A program made the translations under genes and the position numbers. Source: Ovis canadensis (taxonomy: Eukaryota; Chordata; Mammalia; Artiodactyla; Bovidae). Taken from it: DNA of 64,000 nt. Location: NCBI RefSeq assembly GCF_042477335.2, contig NC_091246.1, forward strand, positions 211,791,501 to 211,855,500. The letters run 5' to 3'. This document shows, piece after piece, positions 33,131 to 44,249 of the stretch (within the stretch, counting starts at the first letter, position 1; every line of letters starts with the position of its first letter). Under the pieces are notes generated by a model. The model saw only the letters and a list, made by a program, of their open reading frames with translations, did not search any database and was not told where the DNA came from.

Positions 33131-35945
33131 ATGAAATGCCAAACTCAAGTGTTACATATGTACATATTTTTCACGATTATGAAGTCACCTCTCTTACTAA
33201 CACAAACATGGAATATCTCACCCTCTACTGCTCCTTCCTCAGTGCATCCTTCTGTATTCTTTTGATAATAAGAGTGGTTTTGGGAAAAGGATCTGCCCTA
33301 GGATTTGGTCTTGGTTTTCATTTTATGTAATTTTTGAGGCTAAAAAAAATTTGGTAGGGAAGGAAGTGGGAAGATGAAAAAGATCTATAGAGTTCATAAC
33401 CCTAGGCATATATGACTCTGCTTTCAGGGAGAAGAGACCCCACATGAAGAGAGCAAACATCTCCCCTTTCCTCAGAACTTGCGTTTTTCCCAGAGGAAAA
33501 GGAGATCTGAGTTTGTGACCAGTATCTTTAAGCTCATAAAGTATAACTGTATTTTTAATTAGGATTTTCCTTGAGAGCTAAATCTTCCAAATATGCTCTT
33601 GGTATCAAGTTATAATCATTCGCACTATAAATGTGTAATATGTTCGTATATACATACCACATACATATTTATATGTAACATTAGAGTCTGTTTCCATGAC
33701 AACTATTACAGTACTAACAAATTAAGCATTGTGACTCCACTGTAATAAGAAAAAAAAGAAATTCAAATGATACACCAAGCATTTGCTTAAGTACAAATAG
33801 CTTTAGCAATTAAATACACAGAGACAATACAAAAAACCCACAAATTAATATTTAGAAGCCTTTTCCAGTGTAAAAAGAAGCTTTGATGTTATTTTCCCTT
33901 TTCCATTGCACTGCATTGTACATCTTTATAAATTAAGTTTGGCATTGGGTTAATGAGAATAGATCTGCTGTGTTGGAGCCCTCACCCACCCCAAAGCTCA
34001 GCTCCCTTTCTGAATAGTGACACCTTCCATAGTCAGTGAGAAAGATTTTATGGCTCTCTTTATTCATCAGAAAGAGGACTTTTTAAAAAGCAAGCTTAAA
34101 TGTGAAGTTGGTCTTACATCTCCTGTTTCACTCAGACAACATGTAGAACCACCCCTGGGGTTTTGAATATATTAACATCCTTTTACAATTAACCCTAATG
34201 GGACAAGTGTAGCATTTTTCCAAGTAGATATATTCAAAGCTAGAAAATACATAGTGTTTAAATAGATCTCATTATATCAGCTACACCAAATCTCTCCTCT
34301 TTATATACAGAGGATTGTACCTCTTTTCACTGTCATGCAACATTAAAATAGGAAGGCATACACAAGGATGACATGGATTTGACAAAAAATTAATGATTTG
34401 TACATCACTTTAATGCTTCAAATCTGCAATTCATGTATGCTAATTAGTTCATAATGGGCTGTTGAAGAACAGAGCTGTCATCCTGCTGCTTCACAGGTTT
34501 CTGGAAGCTCCGATTCAGCACAGACTTGCCCGGTTGGCTGCTGGATTCTGGGCTGTAACATGGCAGATCTATGAGAGCATCCCCTCCCCCCTCAACACAA
34601 TTGTTTCCTGGATGTGGTGCTTTAATCTATCAGAGTTACGATGGCACATCTCAAATAAGTGATTCCTGGGTGCCGCAGTACATACCAGGAGCAAAAGCAG
34701 AGCATCACTATATCTAAATGATTGATTTCTGGATTTTAGGCTGTCAGGCTGTGCCTCAGAGGGCAGCTGTCAGCCTCCTAAATGTATGAAGTTGTATTAT
34801 GCATCACATTTTGAAAATGTGTGTACAACTTTTTGTTTTTTTCTTAAACAGATAAAAAGAGCTGTAAAACTTGGGGAGAAGAAACAAAAGGGGCTAAAAA
34901 GATCAGGTGTCTTTTTTTTTTTTTTTTTGGCTGTGAAATCATGTCTGTTTTCTCCAAAGCAAGGAAAGCAGCTACTGGTCCCATTTTCCTTTGGTATTTG
35001 TGCTGCTAGGGCGTAGACAAAGCCTGTCGCAACAGCAGGAGAGGGTGAGTTTAACTGCTTCACAGACCAAAGGGAGACACTAGGGCTCGCTGGGAGCTGT
35101 GAGATTTGAAAACATGCTACTCTGTTTTTACTGGCGAGAAAACTGATTTTCCTTGATCTCATGATAGAGGCTTGACCCAGTGTGTTTTTCATATCACCTC
35201 TGCTCATCTGTGAACCCAGCTACTGTGCATGTCTGAAGACAAGTTTACATAAACAGAACAGGCATTGAATTCATCTTCAGGTTTGAAGTATCAGTCAGGT
35301 TCCTGCTTGCTGAAATTTTGTCTTGAAGACTCTAAAAGGAAGATATATTTAATTAAAAATAGTTTTTCACTGGAAAATATGAATCAGAGATGATAATGTA
35401 AGAACTGAACTAGGCTAGGAAAAAAAAATGTTTCAAAAGTAGTTGAGCTATTAAAAGATTTGTAGATGATGAATAGACAATTAATACATGTGCAAAATAA
35501 CTGAAAGGGAGTTTAAAAGTGATCAAATTAATTTTAAAAAAACATTTTGTTTAGAGCTTTAGTTAAGGCTTTTATGCCTCCTTAAGCATGGAGGACCGAA
35601 CATTTACTACTCAGAACAGATATTTAATAAATGTTGAATGAATGAAGACTACTCTTCAAATAATGCTGTGATTTAGGGAAAATATAAAATTATATTTCAA
35701 CCTAGAGGCTGTATATGGCTCTTCAATCAGCAACAGGAAACCTCACATTGACAGGAATGACAATGTCACATTGACAGAATTTTATCTATGTCAAACCTCT
35801 GAATAACACTTTCTTGTGAAGGAAACTGAACCACAAACTTGAAGCTCCCTCCGAAGTTTGTGTTACCCAAATGTGCAGACCTAAAGTTGTGTATTAGAAG
35901 CTAGGTAAAAGTGGGATGGCTAGGTGATTTAGCAGATGTGTACTT
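33131..35945. other. Repeat-poor island, candidate conserved non-coding element(s)
   Basis: This is one of the two longest stretches without a recognisable repeat. Blocks such as 34,440-34,800 are compositionally complex. They contain an ACAATTGT palindrome (34,597-34,604, SOX-like pairing), TAATTAG (34,440-34,446) and several TTTAAT/ATTTAA words. A T18 run (34,911-34,928) interrupts it. Open frames here (for example 34,786-35,016 and its antisense) read through the T run and have no domain, so I do not call an exon. Function is inference only. Confidence 0.4.
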
Positions 35946-35949
35946 ACTT

Positions 35950-36575
35950 CTTGAGAAACTGACAAACTGTTTCCAAAGTGGTTGCACCATTTTACATTCC
36001 CACCAGCAGCTTATGAGGGACCCTGTTCTTCCACATCCTCATCAATACTTCACATAGCCCACCTTTTTACCTGTAGACATTCTAATAGGAACATGATTAT
36101 ATTTTGCTGTGATTTTGATTTGCATTTTCCTTTCCCTGGTGGCTCAGACGGTAAAGCGTCTGTCTACAATGTGGGAGAGCTGGGTTCAATCCCTGGGTTG
36201 AGAAGATCCCCTGGAGAAGGAAATGGCAATCCACTCCAGTACTATTGCCTAGAAAATCCCATGGACAGAGGAGCCTGGTAGGCTACAGTCCATGGGGTCG
36301 CAAAGAGTCGGACACGACTGAGCGACTTCACTTAATGACTAATGATCGGCATTTTTCATGTCCTTATTTGCCATCCATATAATGGCTTTCTTCCATGAAG
36401 TGACTGTTCAAATCTTTGCTAGTGTTTAACTTGGGTTGTTGGATTTTTATTTTAAATCAAGTTTTGAGAGTTCTTTATATGCTAGACATAGGCTTTTTAT
36501 CAGATACACAATTTGTAAATATTTTCTCCTATTCTGAGTCTTCATTCTTCATGTTCTTATACTATTTTTGGAATA
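35950..36575 (-). mobile_element. Old L1M ORF2 fragment, split by Bov-tA
   Basis: 'aaactgtttccaaagtggttgcaccattttacattcccacc' and, after the SINE, 'ttttcatgtccttatttgccatcc' and 'gttctttatatgctagac' are antisense L1 ORF2 blocks. Broken frame. Confidence 0.8.
36130..36336 (+). mobile_element. Bov-tA SINE
   Basis: A full plus-strand Bov-tA, 'ttccctggtggctcagacgg' to 'gagtcggacacgactgagcgacttcac'. The body keeps three CpGs at its 3' end ('gtcgcaaagagtcggacacgactg'), which suggests a relatively young copy. It lies within L1M. Confidence 0.95.
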
Positions 36576-36601
36576 GCAGGCATTCTTCATCTAGTGAAGC
36601 T

Positions 36602-36649
36602 CAAGATGTTATGGAAAAATCAGAATGAAATTTATGGCCAACCCAATAC
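36602..36649. mobile_element. Half of a mariner-type MITE
   Basis: 'aagatgttatggaaaaatcagaatgaaatttatggccaaccc' is the right half of the palindromic element seen complete at 40,052-40,131 and 42,184-42,255. The left half is missing. Confidence 0.75.
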
Positions 36650-36679
36650 ACACATATATACAGACACATACGTGTGTGT

Positions 36680-36930
36680 GTGTGCGCCATTGGTGTTTTC
36701 TCTTCCTAATTAGTCTGTCAGTCTGCTAGAAGTTTATTACTTTACTATCTTCTGAGAAACCAAATTTTGTCTTTATTAATTGTATCCATGTTTTTCTGTT
36801 TTTAATTTCATTAATTTTGGCTCTCATCTTTACTGTTTCTTTTCAAATGTTCATCATACATTTCATTTGTTTTTATTTTTCTGTATCTTAAAGTGGATGC
36901 TGAGGTCATTGATTTTAAACCAAAGAGAAA
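36680..36930 (-). mobile_element. Old L1 ORF2 fragment
   Basis: 'tttttaatttcattaattttggctctcatctttac' and 'tcttaaagtggatgctgaggtcattgatttta' are antisense L1 ORF2 (RT region) blocks. A (TG)n tract at 36,671-36,684 precedes it. Confidence 0.65.
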
Positions 36931-37435
36931 TGAAAACATATGTGCATACAGAGATTGTTATATAAATAGTCATCTGATTTATTTTTAATATCCAAAACCT
37001 GGAATTTGCTCAAATGCTCATCAATACATAAGTTGTGCAATGTTTATGCAATGGACTAGTACTCAGCAATAAAAAGAAAAGAAATATTATCATGCAAACT
37101 ATGTGGATGCATCTGAAAACAATTATGCTATTGGAAAAGAGCTACAAAAAGATGTAATACTTATGATTTTAGGTATACAAAATATAGAAAATGCAAAGTT
37201 ATCTATAATGACCAAGAAGATTGATAGTTCCCTGGGGATGGACATGGAAGAGTAGTAAAGCAGTATTCAGAAAGGGGTACCAGGAAACTGTTGACTTTGA
37301 TGGAAATGTCCATTAGCTCAATTGGAATCAGTGTTTCATGGGTGGACACATATGTTGAACCTGATCCAACTGTTTATTTAAAAAATGTGTAAGTTGTTGC
37401 ATGTCTATTACATCTCAACAAAGCTTTTTAAAAAG
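36925..37435 (+). mobile_element. Old L1M ORF2 end and 3' UTR
   Basis: 'gagaaatgaaaacatatgtgcatac', 'caatggactagtactcagcaataaaaag' and then a 3' UTR ending 'tacatctcaacaaagctttttaaaaag' are in L1M order. Non-coding now. Confidence 0.75.
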
Positions 37436-37439
37436 ATAC

Positions 37440-37935
37440 CTTTTTAAAAATGATAAAGGTCAAGATGAGAAGAAAATATTTATAATACTTATATTTGACT
37501 TATAACTCTTACAACTTGATAATAAGGAGAGAAACAACCAATAAAACAATAGGGAAAAGATTTCAAAAGACATCTCATAAAGAAATATATATGAAGGACC
37601 AATAAGCCTATGAAAAGAGGCTCAACAATATTAATCACCAGGGAAATACAAATTAAAACTGCAATGAGATATCACTACACCAACATTAGGATGGCTAAAA
37701 TTTAAATGTAATAATGTAAATAAATTGGCAAGAATGCAAAAGAACTGGGATTTTAATACATTGCTGGAGTGAGTATAAAATGATAAGACAACATTGGAAA
37801 AGTATTTGACTTTTTTTTTTTTAAGTTGAACTTATATGATCCTTAGGACCCAGCAGTTTCTCTCCTGGATGTTGTACCCAAGAGAATTCAAAGCATACAT
37901 CAACATATTATATAAATATTCCTAGAAATTTTATT
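37440..37935 (+). mobile_element. Old L1M ORF2 fragment
   Basis: 'gaccaataagcctatgaaaagaggctcaacaatattaatcacc' to 'gaaatacaaattaaaactgcaatgagatatcac' and 'ttgtacccaagagaattc' are L1 ORF2 C-terminal blocks. Broken frame, with a T11 run at about 37,812. Confidence 0.78.
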
Positions 37936-38058
37936 CAAAATAGATCAGAACTGAAAATCTCTCCTCTGCTTTGGGGACTCCAATTAGATGTATGCTTGAT
38001 GTTTAAAGTTGTCCCCTCTGTCAAGTGATGCTCTGTTCATGTTATTTACAATTTTTTT

Positions 38059-38520
38059 ACACAATGGAGTATTACTCAGCCGTTAAAAAGAATTCATTTG
38101 AATCAGTTCTGATGAGATGGATGAAACTGGAGCCGATTATACAGAGTGAAGTAAGCCAGAAAGAAAAACACCAATACAGTATACTAACACATATATATGG
38201 AATTTAGGAAGATGGCAATGACGACCCTGTATGCAAGACAGGGAAAGAGACACAGATGTGTATAACGGACTTTTGGACTCAGAGGGAGAGGGAGAGGGTG
38301 GGATGATTTGGGAGAATGACATTCTAACATGTATACTATCATGTGAATTGAATCGCCAGTCTATGTCTGACACAGGATGCAGCATGCTTGGGGCTGGTGC
38401 ATGGGGATGACCCAGAAAGATGTTATGGGGAGGGAGGTGGGAGGGAGGTTCATGTTTGGGAATGCATGTAAGAATTAAAGATTTTAAAATTTAAAAAATA
38501 AAAAACTAAAAAAAAAAAAA
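38059..38520 (+). mobile_element. Young L1, 5'-truncated, with poly(A)
   Basis: It encodes the last codons of ORF2p (YTMEYYSAVKKNSFESVLMRW to HIYGI, stop near 38,207), then the 3' UTR ending in an A-rich tail at 38,507-38,520. Sequence is very close to the copy at 59,283-59,545, including a shared loss of three bases against the copy at 14.9 kb. Confidence 0.93.
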
Positions 38521-38540
38521 ATTCTCTGAGGATTTTATTT

Positions 38541-39957
38541 TTCAGTTCAGTTCAGTCGCTCAGTCGTGTCCGACTCTTAGCGACTCCATGACTGCAACAC
38601 GCCTGGCCTCCCTGTCAATCAACAACTGCTGGAGTCTACCCAAACCCATGTCCATTGAATCGGTGATGCCATCCAACCATCTCATCCTCTGTCATCCCAT
38701 TCTCCTCCTGCCCTCAATCTTTCCCAGCATCAGGATCTTTTCCAATGAGTCAGATCTTCGCATCGGGTGGCCAAAGTACTGGAGTTTCAGCTTCAACATC
38801 AGTCCTTCCAATGAATACCCAGGACTGATCTCCTTTAGAATGGGCTGGTTGGATCTCCTTGCAGTCCAAGGGACTATCAAGAGTCTTCTCCAACACCACA
38901 GTTCAAAAGCATTAATTCTTCAGTGCTCAGCTTTCTTTATAGTCCAACTCTCACATCCATACATGACTACTGGAAAAACCGTAGCCTTGGCTAGACAGAC
39001 CTATGTTGGCAAAGTAATGTCTCTGCTTTTGAATATGCTATCTAGGTTGGTCACAACTTTCCTTCCAAGGAGTAAGCGTCTTTTCATTTTATGGCTGAAT
39101 TCACCATCCGCAGTGATTTTGGAGCCCAAAAAAATAAAGTCAGCCACTCTTTCCATCTCCATCTATTTGCCATGAAGTGATAGGACCAGATGCCATGATC
39201 TTAGTTTTCTGAATGTTGAGCTTTAAGCCAACTTTTTCACTCTCCTCTTTCACTTTTATCAAGAGGCTCTTTAGGTCTTCTTCACTTTCTGCCATAAGGG
39301 TGTCATCCACATATCTGAGGTTATTGATATTTCTCCCACCAATCTTGATTCCAGCCTGTGCTTCCTCCAGCCCAGCATTTCTCATGATGTACTCTGCATA
39401 GAAGTTAAATAAGCAGGGTGACAATATACAGCCTTGATGCACTCCTTTTCCTGTTTGGAACCAGTTTGTTGTTCCATGTCCAGTTCTAACTGTTGCTTCC
39501 TGACCTGCATAGAGGTTTCTCAAGAGGCAGGTCAGGTGGTCTGGTATTCCCATCTCTTTCAGAATTTTCCACAGTTTATTGTGATCCACACAGTCAAAGG
39601 CTTTGGCATAGTGAATAAAGTAGATATTTTTCTGGAACTTTCTTGCTTTTTCGATAATCCAGCAGATGTTGGCAATTTGATCTCTAGTTCCTCTGCCTTT
39701 TCTAAAACCAGCTTGAACATCTGGAAGTTCTCGGTTCACGTATTGTTGAAGCCTGGCTTGGAGAATTTTGGGCGTTACTTTACTAGCATGTGAGATGAGT
39801 GCAATTGTGCGGTAGTTTGAGCACTCTTTGGCATTGCCGTTTTTTGGAATTGGAATGAAAACTGACCTTTTCCAGTCCTGTGGCCACTGCTGAGTTTTCC
39901 AAATTTGCTGGCATATTTAGTGCAGCACTTTCACAGCATCATCTTTCAGAATTTGAA
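38541..39957 (-). mobile_element. BovB, 5'-truncated
   Basis: A 1.4-kb minus-strand BovB from the 'ttcagttcagttcagtcgctcag' 3' end to 'atcatctttcagaatttgaaat' inside the upstream RT region. It inserted in the L1M ORF1 region only 20 bp from the end of the young L1. No convincing TSD could be read. Confidence 0.93.
39140..39739 (-). pseudogene. BovB reverse transcriptase remnant
   Basis: A 199-codon frame covers the palm of the RT: GFRKGRGTRDQI near residue 11, a shortened FIHYAKAFD (the catalytic Asp of the first motif is replaced by His), QGCILSP, and YVDD instead of YADD, with one codon lost after it. The changed first catalytic aspartate alone would inactivate the enzyme. The endonuclease is absent. 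It ends soon after LNIQKTKIM at a frameshift. Confidence 0.85.
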
Positions 39958-40051
39958 ATTTTAGATAGCTCTATTGCTATGTCTTCAAGTTCACTAATCT
40001 TTTTTTCCTCAAGTGTTTTAATCTACTGTGTTTTTTATATCAGATATGGTA

Positions 40052-40131
40052 TAAGGTTGGCCTAAAATTTCATTTGGGTTTTTTGTAAGCTGTTAAAGAA
40101 AACTCTAACAAACTTTTGGGCCAACCCAATA
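40052..40131. mobile_element. Mariner-type MITE (complete, about 80 bp)
   Basis: A near-palindrome: left end 'aaggttggcctaaaatttc', right end 'aaacttttgggccaaccca'. The flanking TA fits a Tc1/mariner target. It has no coding capacity and can fold into a long hairpin. Confidence 0.85.
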
Positions 40132-40528
40132 GTTTTCCTCTTTAGAAGATAATTTGGGTCTTTTTGTGTCTTTTTTTGTGACTAGTTTTCATGTGTAATC
40201 TTTCCTCTAGCCTCTTGAACTTATGAGATACTGTCATAATAATTTTTTAATGTCTTATCTACAGTACTGATTCTATTATATGTATACTTCTTAGATCAAT
40301 TTCTATTGATTGATTTTTGTCCTCATTATGGGTCATACTTGACCTCTTCGGAATGTTAATTCTGTTCATTTCTGAATGGATGGCAAACATTGTGAATTTT
40401 ACATTTTCATTGGCTGGATATTGTTGTATTTCTTTAATATTTTTGAGTTTTGTTCCAGATGCAGTAGAGTTACTTACAAACAGTACTAACTCTTTCAGAA
40501 TTTGCTTTTGAGCTTTGTTATGTGGAAC

Positions 40529-41037
40529 CAAGATAGTATATTAAAAAGCAGAGACATTATTTTGCCAACAGAGGTCCGTCTAGTCAAGGCTATGGTTTTT
40601 CCAGTGGTCATGTATGGATGTGAGAGTTGGACTGTGAAGAAAGCTGAGCACTGAAGAATTGATGCTTTTGAACTGTGCTGTTGGAGAAGACTCTTGAGAG
40701 TCCCTTGGACTGCAAGGAGATCCAACCAGTCCATTCTGAAGGAGATCAAGCCTGGGATTTCTTTGGAAGGAATGATGCTGAAACTGAAACTCCAGTACTT
40801 TGGCCACCTCATGTGAAGAGTTGACTCATTGGAAAAGACCCTGATGCTGGGAGGGATTGGGGGCAGGAGGAGAAGGGGATGACAGAGGATGAGATGGCTG
40901 GATGGCATCACTGACTTGATGGACATGAAGTTGGGTAAACTCCGTGAGTTGGTGATGAACAGGGAAGCCTGCTGTGCTGTAATTCATGCGGTCACAAAGA
41001 GTCAGACATGACTGAGTGACTGAACTGAACTGAACTG
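40529..41037 (+). mobile_element. BovB 3' fragment with 9-bp TSD
   Basis: It runs from 'gatagtatattaaaaagcagag' to GAACTGAACTGAACTG. ATGTGGAAC occurs at 40,520-40,528 and 41,038-41,046. It sits in the L1M 5' UTR. The coding end is broken by TGA at 'gctgagcactga'. Confidence 0.95.
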
Positions 41038-41879
41038 ATGTGGAACTAAAGCAGACTTTATTCTAGGGTACGTTTGTCTTAAAACTTACGCTAAGACTCT
41101 GAGAACTCTACCTGATGCCCCATGAATTATGAGGTTTTCTACTCTATGTGGTGAGAACAGGAACCATTTCTGGCTTTGAGTGAGCTCCTGGCACTGTTCT
41201 AATCTTTTCAGAGAGCTCTTTCCCCAGACCTTGATAGTTTCCTTACAAACCTGCTCTGATCAGTACTTAGTGGAAGACTCAAGCAGGACCCTTTACAGAT
41301 CTCTGTTCTCTCCTCCCACTCTGTGCCCTGCAAACTCTGTCCACATAAACTCCATCAATGTATCTCCCTGTTATCCCCTTCTCTCTGCCTCAGACAGAAA
41401 CCCCTCCAGGGAGCAAATCAGGGCAAGCATTGGGCTTATGCATATATTTCCCATTTCTCAGGGCTCAATGTCTCTTCCCTACCATGGTGCCATATATATT
41501 GTCCAGTTTTTTAGCTGTTTCAGGAAGGAAGGTAAATCTGGTCCCTGTTATTTAGATGTTCACTGGAAGCAGAAATTCCATCTAATTTTGCCCTACTACT
41601 CAATGATGTCTTTCAATGAGCAAGTTTTAAATTTTCAGTAAGTCCATTTTATTGACATTTTTTTCATCATGCTAAGGATCCTGAAGAATACAATAATAAG
41701 TAAGCAGAACACAGCATCTGCTTTTTCAAGAAGCTTCAATCATATAAAGGAGCAGAAAGCTACAAATAAATACTTTGGTGAAAAGAAGGCTCAGGTGGTC
41801 AGTTGAGATGAGTAGAGCAGGAAGAGTTAAATACAGAAATGTCTAATAACTTCCAGTTTGTATATGGAAAAGGGTATTG

Positions 41880-42437
41880 TGTTTGGCAGAATAATAGCCT
41901 CCAGAGATGTCCAAGTTTTAATCATTGAAACTGTGACTGTATTACCTTACACGGCAAAGAGGATTTTACACATGTGACTAAATTAATGATCTTGACATGA
42001 TCTGGGTTATCTGAATGTGCCCAATGTAATCACAAGGGTCCTTATAAGAGAAAGAGAGAGACAGGAGGGTCTTAAAAGGAGATGTGACAATGGGTGTAGG
42101 TGTCAGAGGTGTGAGATTGCTGGACGAGGCCATGAACCAAGGATTGTGGGCAACTTCTAGAAGCTGAAAAAGGAGATGAAATGTATTGCATTGGCCCAAA
42201 AGTTCATAACATCTTACAGAAAAAAACCCAAATGATCTTTTTGACCAACCCAGTATTTCCTCCTAGAATCTCCAGACCAGAAACAAAGTAACTCTGCTGA
42301 AACCTTGATTCCGCCACCCCCCAAAGAGACCCATTTTGGACTTTGGGACACTAGAACTATAAGATGCTAAGTCTGTGCTTTAAAACCTAAAATGGTGGGG
42401 CAATTTGTCTCAGGAGCAATAGGAAAGTAATATAGGT
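41880..42437 (+). mobile_element. MLT1-type (MaLR) LTR, split by a mariner MITE
   Basis: LTR blocks are 'ccagagatgtccaagttttaatc', 'cccaatgtaatcacaagggtccttataagag' and 'atgaaccaaggattgtgggcaacttctagaagc', resuming after 42,255 with 'ccttgattccgccacc' and 'aactataagatgctaagt'. The first of four plus-strand copies within 10 kb. Confidence 0.8.
42184..42255. mobile_element. Mariner-type MITE
   Basis: A 72-bp near-palindrome between 'tattgcattggcccaaaag' and 'ctttttgaccaacccagta', inserted in the MLT1 LTR. Confidence 0.85.
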
Positions 42438-42439
42438 AT

Positions 42440-42865
42440 TGATTAGAAGGGTTGAGTTTTGCTCTAGGCACAACAAGGAGATAACTTGGGTGAGTAAACT
42501 TCTCATATAGAGGCTTCTTCACACACTGGTGATCATTGCATACCTGTTGGTACTAAATTCAGAATGATGGTCAGTTTCTGTCAGCCTCTGTTGCTGGAAT
42601 AAATATTTGGACTTAAAATGATAGCTCTTTGGCAGGTACTGGTAGTAACACTGGCTTCCTAAGAGTCAGGAGTCCCTCACTGTCTACCCTCACCCCTAAA
42701 AGGGATCTAATCAAATAAGGACTGAAGGGAGGCAAGACTTTACAAGACTTTGACTTAGAAATTTTATAACAATTTCAGCACTCTAAATGCAACAGTCTTG
42801 TTCTTTTATAAAACTTAAGTCTATTCTTCAAACTTTTTGCTTACATTCAGAAACACAGCCTTGTA
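42440..42865. other. Unassigned DNA
   Basis: No gene or named repeat recognised. Confidence 0.4.
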
Positions 42866-43075
42866 TATGTACTCTGTTATGTCTGACTCTTTGTGACCTC
42901 ATGGAGTGTAGCCCACCAGGCTCCTCTGTCCATGGAATTTTCCAGGTAAGAATACTGGAGTGGATTTCCATCTCCTACCTCAGGGGATCTTTGTGACCCA
43001 GGGATTGAACCTACATCTCCTGAGTCTCCTGCATTGCAGGCAGATTCTTTACCACTGCACCACCTGGGAAACCCC
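42866..43075 (-). mobile_element. Bov-tA SINE
   Basis: Full minus-strand copy, 'actctgttatgtctgactctttgtgacc' to 'ccaccacctgggaaacccc' (head at right). 'atatgtactct' on the left and 'atatgactct' on the right are a probable decayed TSD. Confidence 0.93.
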
Positions 43076-43079
43076 ACAT

Positions 43080-44037
43080 ATGACTCTCTTGGCCATATTT
43101 CTCTTCATCTTGATTTCCCTTTGCTTGAAGGAATTTTCTAGCATTGATCCAGTGAACTTCTTGTCATCATGCCTGGATAGCTTTGTGCCCACTTGAGGTA
43201 AAGTCAAAATGCTTCTTTATTAATGAAAATGCCTTAATAACCAGCACAAGATGTCTGTATAAACAGTACAAGAAAACTCAAGTCTTTTGCTCCGATAAAT
43301 GCATTAGAGGGTCAGCAGCTAAGGAGATAGAATGCAGAGAGCAGATAAGTCTCCTTCCTGTCCCTGGCGGGAACAGAGCCAAGGACACACGGTTGTCACT
43401 TTGGATTGTAAAAGTCCTCCCTGTGTGTGGGGATGTGCACAGACAAGCAATGAGCTGAACGTGCACAAGCATTGTATTGGATGAGAACCTTGCTCCTGGC
43501 CAAATAGCAAATAGCAGGGTGCATTGTTGAGGCTAATCCCAACTCACTTGGCCTCTCTGTGAGCAGTGAATAACAATCTGCAGCCTCATGTGTCCAGGCA
43601 TTGTGCTGTGAGTCTGGGCAAGGCTGGGAGGAGACAATGGGCTTAACGACTGTATTGCTCCATTTTCTGGGGTGCGGGGCAGGGGGAATGCTTCATAAGG
43701 TCCTCATGAAACAAGCTAAGACAAGATTTCAAACCAGAACAGGTGAAACAAGATGTTCACGAGCAGCACTAAGTTTAACAGTGTCTCAGATCTGTTTGAT
43801 TCTTTTGAATAATACTTTCAAATCGGACTGTGCCTATATAGGATCAAGACAGCTATTAAAAAAAAAACTTTAGATAACCAGTTTTTCCTTTCTTGATGAC
43901 ATGACATTGAGGAATTGGTTTGACTGATAATTTTCTTTTTCTTTTAGTAGATTGAAAGTGTTCACTTATTTCACTTACCTACGAAAGTTTCCATTTAGAA
44001 ATGGGTTCAATATGCAGTTGTAGTGTATCCCTGCTTT

Positions 44038-44040
<3 letters not shown>
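43080..44040. other. Unassigned, repeat-poor DNA
   Basis: No transposon recognised; composition is mixed. Short open frames such as 43,183-43,458 and 43,601-43,873 have no known domain and no splice context that I can defend. Confidence 0.4.

Positions 44041-44077
<37 letters not shown>
44041..44077. repeat. (CA)n microsatellite, about 18 units
   Basis: An uninterrupted CA run. It is of a length that usually varies between individuals. Confidence 0.97.
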
Positions 44078-44084
<7 letters not shown>

Positions 44085-44249
44085 TCTCCACCTCTTCTTT
44101 CCCTCTCCTGACTTGAGAGATTCTCAATATGGCAGAAGCTAAAACAATACTCATAAAATTGAGTTTAAATTATTCTACTTTTTTTTGTACCATCATCTGG
44201 CCCTTGGAACAGTATTCTCAAAGCCCCAAAATAATAAATTCTAGAGAGG

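Larger units (their letters stand above)
37936..41640 (-). mobile_element. Ancient L1M 5' region (5' UTR and ORF1), split by four insertions
   Basis: The pieces are 37,936-38,058, 38,521-38,540, 39,958-40,051, 40,132-40,528 and 41,038-41,640. Read on the minus strand they form L1M 5' UTR (right) leading into the ORF1 coiled-coil region (left). Examples are 'ctttggggactccaattag', 'gctatgtcttcaagttcactaatc', 'ttgattgatttttgtcctcattatgggtc' and 'gatgccccatgaattatgaggtttt'. The insertions are L1 (+), BovB (-), a mariner MITE and BovB (+). Confidence 0.7.

Noticed and set aside
34786..35207. Possible exon on either strand
   Set aside because: Both frames run through a T18/A18 tract, have no domain and no supporting splice context.
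43183..43873. Two short frames in a repeat-poor stretch
   Set aside because: No domain, no homology I recognise, and lengths expected by chance.
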